64,000 nucleotides of DNA from the NCBI GenBank assembly GCA_964035545.1, contig OZ037765.1:19834698-19898697 (forward strand), given 5' to 3'. Both the position numbers and the translations under genes were made by a program. Shown here piece after piece: positions 39,179 through 50,900 of the stretch; position 1 is the first letter of the stretch; each line of letters begins with the position of its first letter. The notes below the pieces were generated by a model that did no database searches, had not been told where the DNA came from, and saw nothing but the letters and a program-made list of their open reading frames with translations. Source of the DNA: Bugula neritina. Lineage: Eukaryota; Bryozoa; Gymnolaemata; Cheilostomatida; Bugulidae.

Positions 39179-42063
39179 ATGTCGGGTATTACAACTCCTG
39201 AAACTTTCTCTAATCCAGAGTGTGTTATTACATTACAACAACAAATACATTTAAGTAATGGTTTCAACACCACAAGTATGTATTATTAGCTACATATTCT
39301 ATTATTCAAGTAGTTTTATTTTTATTAATATTATTCTTTGCTATAGCAGCTATTAAATCTGATCTTTGTTTGCAGCAAACTAAACATTGCAATTTTGTAG
39401 CTTACAAAACTTTTGTTCACTAGTAAAGGTCTAAACCTTAAGGAAATTCTGTAATAAATTTGGAATATATTAATGTAAGACAATGTTAATAAGCTAACAT
39501 ATTTTTATATACATCTTGATGTATGCTGATCTATTTTTCTGCAATATTGAATACTGATTGAATATTGAATATTGAATATTGCAGAACTTACGTATAAGAA
39601 TTATGGCCCACTGCCAACATCTGAAGAAATCAAATTAACTCTTCTAGTTCTGTTGTCATTGATTTTATTGGCTGGAATCTTCTTCAATATTCTTGCTACC
39701 ATCTGGATAGTGAAAGGGAAAACTAAAAGGGCAAGGTTCGTGTGCATCATATTTGCATTATAGTAGTTAATGCACCAGCATCTACTTGAAATTTTACCCA
39801 ACACAAATCATGATGTTTAAATCTTTGGACGGTTTCTTGAAAATTTCTTTTTGAGCAAAATTGTTGGAGTTGTATACTTTTTAATGTTGCTTAAACCAAT
39901 TTTGCAAGACACTCACAGCTTGCTATATAAGATTACTCTGGTTGACAAAATGTTATGAGTGATAATAACATCTAAGTTTTAATTTGGGCTTAGATGAATG
40001 AGAAGACAGATGCTTGTTGATATTTAAACAATATCGCAATGGTCTATTAGAGCTAAAGTCATTTTAGTTGAAGCCTTATATAACATTAATTATTAAATGT
40101 TTTGTAATGCTTTGCACTCTAAAAGTGTATTTGCAGCACAAATAACCTTTGCTAGAGTACTTTATTCTCAGTTGTATCATGCTTATATTATGTTACTATA
40201 ATGATCTTTCTATGTGATGCTTGTGTTTCAGTGTAGACCTGTACATGGTTTCCCTCAGCATTGCCGATTTGGTGACAGTCTTAACCAGAGTTCCGTTCCA
40301 AATAACTTTAGTATTCATAGACTACAATCTCAACGTATTTCAAGAATCTCAGTCTCAAACATTATGCAAAGCTGGGGCGTACGTGCACACAGCCACAATA
40401 TTTATCAGTCTGCTCACTTTAGATATCATAGCAATTGACAGGTAAATTCATATTAGTTGTACATAATAAATAATATGCAACTTAATTACTACAAGACCTA
40501 TAGTATATATGTCCAGCAATAGCTCACTTTGAATGTCTGCATGTCAACATAATACATGGGTATATACTATATACAGTGCTACAATTCTATATGAAATTTA
40601 AAAATACTTTTCATTATTGTATTTTACTTATAAAGTTTCTTGCACACGTCAACAAATTGCAAAGAAATTTGTTTAGAAACAGCAACAGAAAAATTTGAAA
40701 AACTCAAGCTTTTAATTCGAGATTTAGGTTTGTGACACAATTTGAAGTTCTCACAAAAAACATAATTTCTCTTGCTACATTTCTTATCTAGAACAAGGCT
40801 TTTCTCTATTTCTCTAATACTGCACCTTCAACTAATTATATGTGAGCTATTGTATGTATAAAATTAATAATAGTAGAGCCTATGAGACTCATCTTTGAAC
40901 TGAGCCGAGAAATGGCAGTAATGCTTCTGTAATAAGAAAAAAATATAATTGTTGCAAATTGATTTCTTACAGATATATCGCAGTCTGTCATCCTATGTTC
41001 CATTATAAACTGAAGGGCAAGAGAACTAGATTGACCTGTGTTATCACAATTATAACCACATGGCTCGCTGGACTGCTATTAAGTATTAAAGATATTTTCG
41101 ACAACCGCTTATCTCTTTCTCTAGATGACATTGAGGACTATACATTGTATGGTTATTCAAATCAACTGGAGCTGCTGTCAGAAGTAAGAAATACATCAAT
41201 GCACCATAAATAAAGTGTTGAAAGTGAAAACATTATTCCTACATATAGCTGCATGTAATATTTATCTGTATAAATCTTCTTTGTATAGGTTATCTTTATA
41301 ATACTTTAAAATAGTTTATAACAATTTTATGCATACTCAGCTTATCCTACTTATCAAAAAGTGAAACAATTGGTTGGAAAAAAGTTATTTCATTTAATTG
41401 ATTGATCATCTTTATACTATTCCAGTTTATTATATTACACAATGATCTCTATATGTATGATATATAATTTGTAGGAAATCATGTATGTACCCGATCTGGA
41501 TTACTATAAGAAACATGACCAGCTCATACCCGGGGTGAAGACTTTGAAGGATGGCTGCGAAGTACTTCGATTTTTCCGTGAATGCACACATACAGCTACA
41601 GATGAAAGATTTTCGACTACTGTACTGTTTGTGCTGATATACATCATACCCCAAGCTGTGTTAGGGTTCTGCTACATCAGAATCTGTTATTGGTATGTTG
41701 AGTAAAACTACCGCATGAGGACTTTTTTGTTATAGCCTCTGCTGGTTATGAACGTTTTTTGTATATTAATTATCCTTAAAGCTTTATTACTTGGCTGAAA
41801 AGTGAAAAGTACTGACATGAATTATCATAAAGGATATGAACTGGTAGCCATCTTTTAGATAAATATCTGCAATACTGTAATTAGCATAGGTTTCAGTAAT
41901 TGGCTTTACATTTGGGAATAGAGCTCTGTTTTATGGTGAGACAACTTCTTATGCTGCAAATGTTTGCTGAGCTTGATGTGGTTCAAAAAAATGTGAAATT
42001 CTACTTTTTGGTCAATTAATTTGCTAAACCTTTTTTATCGTTTTACGTACAAAAATTAACTTA

Positions 42064-42094
<31 letters not shown>

Positions 42095-44350
42095 CATATA
42101 AACAATATTTCTACTGTTTTGTTTTGTTACAGCTTATGGATCAGGAAAAAAGTAGGACTGTTAATTCTGCACCATTCAAACCAATCAACTGCTCCACCTC
42201 ACACTGTCAAAAAGAAAACTGTTATAATATTGATAGTAATGGTGACAGCTTTTGGGTGAGTCAAGTAATAGTTAAACAATTGCGAGTGTTAATGAGATAA
42301 CAGTAATAGTAACAATATTAGTGGCAGTAACAGTAGTAGAAACAGTGTTGTTAACAGTGACCATAACAGTAACAATAGTAGCATCAGTAGTGATAACAGT
42401 AACAGTAGTATAGTAGCAGTAACATTAGTACCTGTAATCTTCTGACAGTACTGTGCCAGTAAAAAGGCTGGGTACTTTAGCAACAGATGTATTTGTAGTC
42501 CTTAAAGTACGCCAGCTATTACATTTGGTGTAAGTATGCCAGATGCAAAATTCTGACCAGCTTGTAATGCTTCATGCAGACTGTACCTGTGTTAATTATT
42601 TCAAGATTTTCTATTTCTAATTTATTGTAAAGTTGATATTAGTTGCAGTCTTGCATAATTCACCAACTGTACAAGCAGCAGAAAACTCCTTGTAACCCTG
42701 CTATTTTATGTCAAGCTTGATAGAAACTAATACGCTCTCATCCATACGCTTGAGTCTTAATATATTCTCTTTAAAGAACCTTTTCTTCTTGAACTTGGCT
42801 TTAGCTTTCAAATGAATACCAGTGTGTTAATTCCTGACTTGAGAAGATTGTGAAATAGTATTGCAAAATTGATAAAAAAACTGTGATAATTGCTTTGCTT
42901 CAATTTTTTCAACATATTTATAAATTCACTGATCATCTAACCTCTTTTGGTATAATCGCTTTCTTCAAGGCAAGCCTTGCAAAGATAATAAACCCTTTTC
43001 TGAGGTCCCCGATATCCCCTTTACAACTTAGAATTGTGTCCTCCCATAGTGAATAGGTTGAACCTTTGTATAAAGAGCAAACTCACTAAAAAATTAAAGT
43101 TTGGCTGCTACTTAAAATTCTAACTATGCTATAGAATTGTTCTTTTAAGAGATGCATATTTTGGTGTAAGCGCACGTATTAGCAGTTCAAAAAAGAATTT
43201 AAAAATATTTTTTCATGAAATATTTTGAAGAAAATAAACTTGAACACATTTTTGTGGTTTTGGTTACTGAGCAATGCTGAAGTGGCACTTCAGTATTGCT
43301 CAGTAACCAAAACCACAAAAATGCATTCATGTTTATTTTGTACAATTTTCATTTTGGGAGGACACAACTCCTAATTGTAAGGAGGATATTGAGGACCTCT
43401 AAAACGTCTATTCAACATGTATCATGGCATGTTGAAAAAATACATGCAGAAATTTCCAAATTTTCACTGAATAAAATAATTATTTTGCCAACAGAGCGCT
43501 CTGGCTACCATATTGGTGTGTAAAAATGTACGAGACATATAATACCACCCCATTAGACAAGCCTCGGAAGTTTGATGGTTTAGACATGGCAGTCACTTTG
43601 CTTACATACTTCACTCTTATATCCTCACCTCTTATCTACTTGTTTATGGACAGGTAGGTCTGCTAGCACTAGGTTATTATGTAACTGTGTATATACATTC
43701 TGGGCTAGATTACCCAAATAATAAATGCATGCATTTAGAAAGATATATAAAAATATGCTGTTACACAAATTGTTAACAGTACTTCATGTAAACGCTGAAA
43801 GATCTAAGCCTTTACAAGTTGCTGCATTGCTAGTAATATAAAATTCACATCATTTTATAAAAGTTTAACAATGATTTGAAAGATAAAATACACTTTCCAT
43901 CACAATTCTAACTGAATAATAGGCCTATAGACCGCAGGTCAAGTTGTGATAGAACTTGAGTTCAACTTTTAACAATGAAGTAAATCTCAGATTTATGTAG
44001 CTTTAATGATACTAAACATGCAATAGTGACTGTATATATAAACTAATGTCAACTATTTTATTTTGTAAACTCTCTATTGTGGTGAGTTTAATGTTGGATA
44101 TTTTTATACTTTTCATATAAAAATGTTTATAGTTAAAATATTCTTTTCCAAGTTTAAACATGACATTAAAAATGTATATAGTTGAGACTTGTATACAAGG
44201 ATTCCATATTTCATTGTGCAATTATATTACATGTGCGTATTAATGATACCATAATTATATAATTTTATTTGTAGAGATTTTCAAAAGAAATTAAAGAATT
44301 TTTGCAAACAACACAGCAAAGATAAGGTAGTACCAGATGGGAAATTTTAG
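39179..44350 (+). CDS. Class A (rhodopsin-like) G protein-coupled receptor, probably peptide-type
   Basis: Seven-helix plasma-membrane receptor of 414 codons. Exons: 39179-39275, 39585-39735, 40232-40441, 40973-41183, 41475-41692, 42133-42255, 43495-43653, 44275-44350, all phase-consistent. The N terminus has an NTT glycosylation site. TM1 is the KLTLLVLLSLILLAG region with a GIFFN motif. TM2 has SLSIADL. The conserved Cys before TM3 is in TLCKAG. The TM3 end reads DRYIAVCHP, with the intron between Arg and Tyr. Extracellular loop 2 is long and has two Cys. TM5 contains IIPQAVLGFCYIRI, and TM6 has LWLPYW in place of the usual CWxP. TM7 ends SSPLIYLF instead of NPxxY. The tail is short and basic, without a palmitoylation cluster beyond one Cys. 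The ligand is unknown. The features fit a divergent neuropeptide-type receptor, but I cannot name a subfamily. Confidence 0.9.
40688..40826. mobile_element. MITE family B, copy 3 (degenerate, GPCR intron)
   Basis: The right half (ATCTAGAACAAGGCTTTTCT to ACTGCACCTT) matches the other copies well. The left terminal repeat is heavily decayed. It lies in the intron between the TM2/TM3 and TM4 exons. Confidence 0.55.
42064..42092. repeat. (TA)n microsatellite
   Basis: An uninterrupted TA dinucleotide run of about 28 bases in the GPCR intron before the TM6 exon. Confidence 0.9.
42290..42435. repeat. (AGTAACAGTAGTA)n-type degenerate microsatellite
   Basis: Repeats of AACAGTA, AGTAGTA and related units fill the intron just after the TM6 exon. 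The Leu-rich frame on the minus strand is an artefact of this repeat. Confidence 0.85.
42989..43410. mobile_element. Fold-back element family A, copy 2 (in GPCR intron)
   Basis: About 422 bp, closely similar along its whole length to copy 1 in EXOC6, including the central GGTTACTGAGCAATGCTGAA hairpin. The termini (TAAACCCTTTTCTGAGGT, and the right end ACCTCTAAAACGTCTA) have diverged more than in copy 1, so this insertion is probably older. It lies between the TM6 and TM7 exons and does not disturb their splice sites. Confidence 0.87.
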
Positions 44351-44927
44351 AATGTTGCAGCTTCCCGAAAAAGCGCAACTGCTAATAAAAAAAGACACTG
44401 CTATTTTTCATGTGTATTTACATGGTGAATTTGTATAAATATAAATGAAGTATTAAGTACACTAGCCAATGTGTCATGATGCATAAAATTTTAAAAATGT
44501 AAGTACAAATATGATAATAATAATCTACAGAAATTTTTCCAACTAAATAGATGCATAGCCCACCTAACTGCTTTGATTCTACATTAATTATATAAAACCG
44601 AATAGGCATTATGGCAATTCTAGTTATTAATTATAATGGTAATATCATTAAAATTTTATCAGTTTAAAGTCAGCTCAAGTGAAATTGACTTATGCACAAC
44701 AACCAAGGTAAATAGAAAACATTACCTGCATACTTACAGCACCGGTAATAACTACTTGCACAAAAATTAAAGAACCATTAAAACTCTAGAAAAAATTAAA
44801 TATAATTTCCAAAATAGATCACATTTCCTTCAATATGATTTCTCAGACACAATATTATTACCAACGCAAGCCCGTGGTTGCTTAGCATAAGGTAGGAAAG
44901 TTGGAAAACAGAGCTGGAGGTGAGAGA
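44351..44927. other. Convergent 3' ends of the GPCR and KCTD9
   Basis: Only 577 bases separate the GPCR stop (+) from the KCTD9 stop (-). An AATAAA at about 44383 would serve the GPCR. No exon seen. Confidence 0.6.
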
Positions 44928-47900
44928 CTAAGACTTGAGTGTTTGAGACATGTGAAGCGCGCTCAGCATCATGGCGAAGGCACAACCCTCCAGGTTGGCT
45001 CCTCTCAGATTAGCGTCCAGAAGGTCACAGCCTGAGAGGTCACAGTTCTCCAGGTTTGAGCCGGCTAGTATAGCGCCCCGCAAGTCACAGTTACGTAGAT
45101 TACTGTTCTTCAGTGTAGCTACTCGTAGGTTTACACCAGCCATGTGACTACCTTCTAAGTTCACCTCTTTTAGATTAGCTCCTAAAATACCATCCATAAT
45201 GCAGCATTACGTTCCATCTCTCATCAGCTTAAATACCATATATATATATTGCATTGGTGGCCAACTATAGGCCTACTAACTAATTGACTATTTATTATGT
45301 ATTAGCAATTTTCACACATTATATATAAGTTATTCTTTTTACTCCTGATGAGAAGTTCAAAACTGTAGGTATATACAAGATGCAACACAATTCTATTTAA
45401 ACTTTGAAAGCACAGGCTTATTGTAACTACGGCACCTATTCTATAAAAAAAATCCAGATTATGACAAACAAAGCTCTCAAACTACTTTATGATCAGAGAA
45501 TGTTACCTTCCATGTTGGCTCTACTGCCAGAAGGATCTTCAAAATTACATCCCTTCATAGATGCACCTTCCAATTGAGCACAGACCAGCTTGACTGCCAT
45601 CATGTTAGCTCCCTGCAAACCAAGCAAACAATATAACAGCTCAATTGCTATACACTGTCAAGCGAAAGTAGCAAACTGCAAGCAAATATCATTTAGCGCC
45701 AGGTACTAAGTCTAAAACTGTTGCAGAACTTGAGCCGAGTGAGCAAATTCGAGACCAAGTGTAAACATGTCAATTGGAAACAAGAATATTTTCAGGATTA
45801 CTTGTGCTTACGTTTCAGCTGAATATTTTTACTAAGGAAGTGATAGAAAAACAAGCATATATGCTATCCTGAATGACTTAAATTAGTTTTAAAATATACT
45901 TAGTAGGTACATTTTTCTGTAAAAATGAGTTGATTAGTTTATATCATGTGGCAAACTATAAAAGTGTAGTGAAAAATAATAAAAATCCATTTTTATTGAC
46001 CCAAGTTTTACTGTTGAAACGGCAGGTCTAAGTTATTGGAATCATCTCCACCATTCAACGAATGCATCGAAATGCTGCAAATGTATTGATATTAGTTGTG
46101 ATTTATATCTCAGCAAATGGTTACGCAATACTTGAAGTAAAGAGCAATAAATAAGTAATATGATATATGAGAGTATTGAAAGTAGTAACCGGGAGTTGTA
46201 TGCACATCGTAATTACTCACATCTAAACAAGAGTTACTGAGGTCGGCTCTCTCAAAGTTCACATGAGATAAATTTGCACCAGCAAGGTTGGTGTCACTCA
46301 AGTTGGCATATTTGAAGTTGATGTTACGGAGATCTAGTTTAGATAGATCAGCTCCGCTAAAGTTCAGCCCCTACAAAACAAATACCACATACAAAGCTAT
46401 TCAATTTATACACTTTTGCATCTTAAATACCCATTGCTTTGAAAAATCACATTTGAGCTTTTAATAATAACTGTACTGCATATGCCAATAGAGGGGTTTC
46501 AAACATCCCTCTAGAGGAATTTGTATTTTAAAGTTGTCTCCCCCTAAAGGTATTGGGGGCAGTCTTCATAATATATAGAAGGCCCATAAAATAAGTAGAA
46601 ATGTAAGGTTTGAGTGAAGACTACTACTAGTATAAGTTTCATTTTTTCTGAGATTAATATTTTGGCATAAGTACACATATGAGCAGTTTCAAAAAATTTT
46701 TAAAAAATTTTGTTAATGATAAATGGCACAAAAACAAAACTTCAAAGCATATTTGTGGTTTTGGTTATTGAGCAAATCTGAAGCTGGCAGCTGTCATTAT
46801 TATTTGCTTTGCTGACTGTAACCAGTCTGTTTAGAGCTGCTAACCTTTCAACTCTTAGAACAATAATAACATGCTCGTAGACTATATAGCTGCACTAGTG
46901 GGCTCTGTCTTACTGAACTCCAAATGCTCCAAATTATGGGTTGGAACACATGCCAGTACGTTTATGAAGGCACTGGCTCATTTGTATTAACATGTTCACG
47001 TACTTACACACCTATACTATAAAAATAACTAAGCCACCCTACTATCTAATATTTCTATATATCAAAAAAATTATTATAAATATAAAGATATGTATTAAAA
47101 TAGATAGATTAAATTTGTAATTTCAAACAACATCTTATCTAAAAATGCTAAACACTGTATAACTATATATATGTTTTAAAAGCATTTGTTTTCATGGCAT
47201 GCCTGCAAGTCAATGAAAATATTTAGAGAACAGTAAAAAGAAGCATATAAATTTTCGAATAGTTTCTTTTTTTCTGACATAAATATTTTGGAAATGTCCC
47301 ACAATCCAACATTTAAATTAAGTCTGTAAAAAAAATTTCACAGTGTATTTTCAATAAATAATTATTCTTGCAAGCTGTTGGTATACCAACATTCCTAATA
47401 CAGAAATGTTTTTGGAGCATTGTAAATTATATACTGCTGCATTGCAGAAAAAAAATCATCAAAAAAAGCACTTTTCAGCCAAAGCAACTTGGCTTGTTTC
47501 CAAAAAAGAGTTGAAATGTACATTTAGTACCAGCTGTAAAGTATAGAAAGAACGAACTATGTCATAATGACTGCATTCTTATGACACTAATGAAATTAAG
47601 ATTGGCTTTACTCCATACGGGTCTTGCTCAAAGGTGGAGTTTTAAATAATGCTACAAAGTTTCACTAAATTCCCAGATAATACTTTTTATATCAAATCAT
47701 TTGGCTTTGCTGATTTAGCTATATTATGTACATTTTGTACTTATTTATCTCTAAGTCAGTTTTCAGCCATATATTTGACCACATTGCTATACTTCCTTTG
47801 TGCCAGCATTCTCTCCTTTATATTTTTTCTGTGGTTTCTAATAATTTTCAGTGGTATATTACTGTATGTAAACCACTGAGCTGAAATAGCTTAATAATTA

Positions 47901-50900
47901 TTGAGTTTATTGATGTAAACTATGTGAACCATCAGGCTATCTCTTATACAATGCATGCTGCTATAAGAATAACAGCAGCTGTTTTGTATTCAATCAACCT
48001 CGGTGCAAGAATTTTGTTTGCTTGAAGCTCTCTGTTGAGTAGCTGTCTTTCTATATTACATAACTGCTTGTTCAAGAAAGTGCACGATGAGAACTGTCCA
48101 ACTTTAGCTGTCTAACTTAAATTACATTATATAGGATTACATCACTACATAATAAGCTGATTAAACAGCACATATAAATCGGCCAAAAACACCACACACT
48201 TGACTAGCTCTAGTTTGACTCATTTATATTTCGAGTTTTTCACATTACTTGAACATGCCGTAGCTAATTTGTTGCATTATTTTTTATCCATACATGTAAT
48301 ACAAAGATTTAGTATATTATTTTTTTAAGTTTGGATCGTCTACTAGGCAGGTATCGCAGATATTTAATCAGACTGTGAAGTTGCATAGAGAAGTTCTAAA
48401 TCTAATGATAGTATTTTATCAACACACGAGGTTAATAAAACAATTCCACCTCAATGAACTTTGACCTAGTTAACTAGACCACTGTAAAATGGCATGCCAG
48501 AACAAACGCAAACCAGCTTGCAAGAATAATTATTCATTGAGAATACACTGTGAAATTTTTTTTACAGACTTAATTTAAATGTTGGATTGTGGGACATTTC
48601 CAAAATATTTATGTCAGAAAAAAAGAAACTATTCGGAAATTTATATGCTTCTTTTTACTGTTCTTTAAATATTTTCATTGACTTGCAGGCATGCCATGAA
48701 AACAAATGCTTTTAAAACATATATATAGTTATACAGTGTTTAGCATTTTTAGATAAGATGTTGTTTGAAATTACAAATTTAATCTATCTATTTTAATACA
48801 TATCTTTATATTTATAATAATTTTTTTGATATATAGAAATATTAGATAGTAGGGTGGCTTAGTTATTTTTATAGTATAGGTGTGTAAGTACGTGAACATG
48901 TTAATACAAATGAGCCAGTGCATTCATAAACGTACAGGCATGTGTTCCAACCCATAATTTGGAGCATTTGGAGTTCAGTAAGACAGAGCCCACTAGTGCA
49001 GCTATATAGTCTACAAGCATGTTATTATTGTTCTAAGAGTTGAAAGGTTAGCAGCTCTAAACAGACTGGTTACAGTCAGCAAAGCAAATAATAATGACAG
49101 CTGCCAGCTTCAGATTTGCTCAATAACCAAAACCACAAATATGCTTTGAAGTTTTGTTTTTGTGCCATTTATCATTAACAGAATTTTTTAAAAATTTTTT
49201 GAAACTGCTCATATGTGTACTTATGCCAAAATATTAATCTCAGAAAAAATGAAACTTATGCTAGTAGTAGTCTTCACTCAAACCTTACATTTCTACTTAT
49301 TTTATGGGCCTTCTATATATTATGGAGACTGCCCCCAATACCTTTAGGGGGAGACAACTTTAAAATACAAATTCCTCTAGAGGGATGTTTGAAACCCCTC
49401 TATAGCCGTGGTCTAGGGGTTAGAACACTGGCTTAGTAAGCACGAAGTTACGGGTTCGAACCCCAATAAAGGCCATTGATGTTAGGGAGAGCATCTAGTA
49501 ATAATAGCTCCTGTGCCCAATCTGAATAAGTCCTTAGCCCAATTAAAAAAAAACCCTTCCCATCAGGGGTTCGCGCAGGGATGGTGACTATAAACTTATC
49601 TGAGCTTTTATATGACAAAATTGTAAAAGACCGCAAAGCATCTGAGACTCAGTGCCAATAAACTACTTGAAGAGTTAAACTTAGAGAAACTCCATACCTG
49701 GCAGCGAAGTTCACAGTTGGAAGGAGTGGTCATGAGTGAGAGGGAGATCTGGTGGCGGGTGAGAGGAGTGTAGTCTGTCGGCTTTACATTCAGCTAAACA
49801 ATACAATCAACTGGTTGAAAGTATTTAGTTACAGTTCTCACATAAAAACTCTTTAGTTATCTTTTTAAATTAGCTTAGGGCCACACGACGCGATTTAGAC
49901 ATGCCACACACAATGCGTGTGTTGCGAGTGCAGAAATTTATTAGCTAATGATGTTAGTGTTAAACTTTACTGCCCGCCTAAAGACGTTTGTTTTTAAAAC
50001 TACATCATCGGCAAAGTGACTTTAGATATTATAAAAACGAAAATTTTTATGCAAACTATATAAAACTATTTTAATTCAGTTCGATAAAAGCTAAAACGTG
50101 AATTAAAATAAAAAGGTGTGCTCGCTGAATGATAATAAGCCAATTAGATCAAACACGCATGAGCTTGCCGCACTTCTTGCTCAGCATGTTAGACGCATGA
50201 AAATCCTGCACACAACGTCCCATTTTTGGGCGAAGCCTAGGGCCACACGGCGCGTATTTTCGCATGCGAAAATTGAAATCACAAGTAGCAAAGGTGTCCA
50301 CTGTGCGCGTTGAGAAAACATTCGCACTTGTCGCTCAGCATTTTCAACGCAAGTGCGAATCGTCTCTGTCGTCGTCACCTAATTGGCTGGTAGTTATTCA
50401 GCGAGCCCAATTTCTTTATTTTAGTGCTACATTCCAGTAAATTGCGTTTTATTGAAAGCGAGTGCGATTTAAAAATGAAAGCTTTATTTATCACGCATCA
50501 CTGACGCTACAGTGGACACCTTTGCTACTTGTGATTTCAATTTTCGCATGCGAAAATACGCACAGTGTGGCCCTAGGCTAAATGAGTTTTCTCGCACGTC
50601 ACGCGCGTGTAAACCGCGTCGTGTGGCCCTATGCTTAATCAGCCAAGTTTTCTGTCTACTAACCGTTATCTGTTAACTTTTTTTTAATACAAGTTAAAAA
50701 ATAAAACGGTTTTTACAAGATTAGATGTCTAGAGCCTAGGTCTAAAAATGACGCTGCATACTGATGTTAAGCCAGATGAGGGGCAAGCCATGTTTTTATT
50801 GATTAGATTTGTCTACCTGCTGGTTTTTAAAATACTTGTGAAGCAGCAATAGTAAAACATATCAATTGTAATGGAGCAAGACATTTCACAGCAATAATAG

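Noticed and set aside
42289-42483. Leu-rich minus-strand frame
   Set aside because: Lies on an AGTAACAGTA microsatellite within a GPCR intron.
47649-47879. Hydrophobic 76-codon frame in the loop of the giant fold-back as a cargo gene
   Set aside because: AT-rich chance composition (Phe/Leu/Ile), no upstream start context and no recognisable family.
49405-49477. Functional tRNA gene (Thr-like, AGT at the loop)
   Set aside because: A and B boxes are good but the acceptor and anticodon stems do not pair properly, and a non-tRNA body follows; this fits a SINE head.
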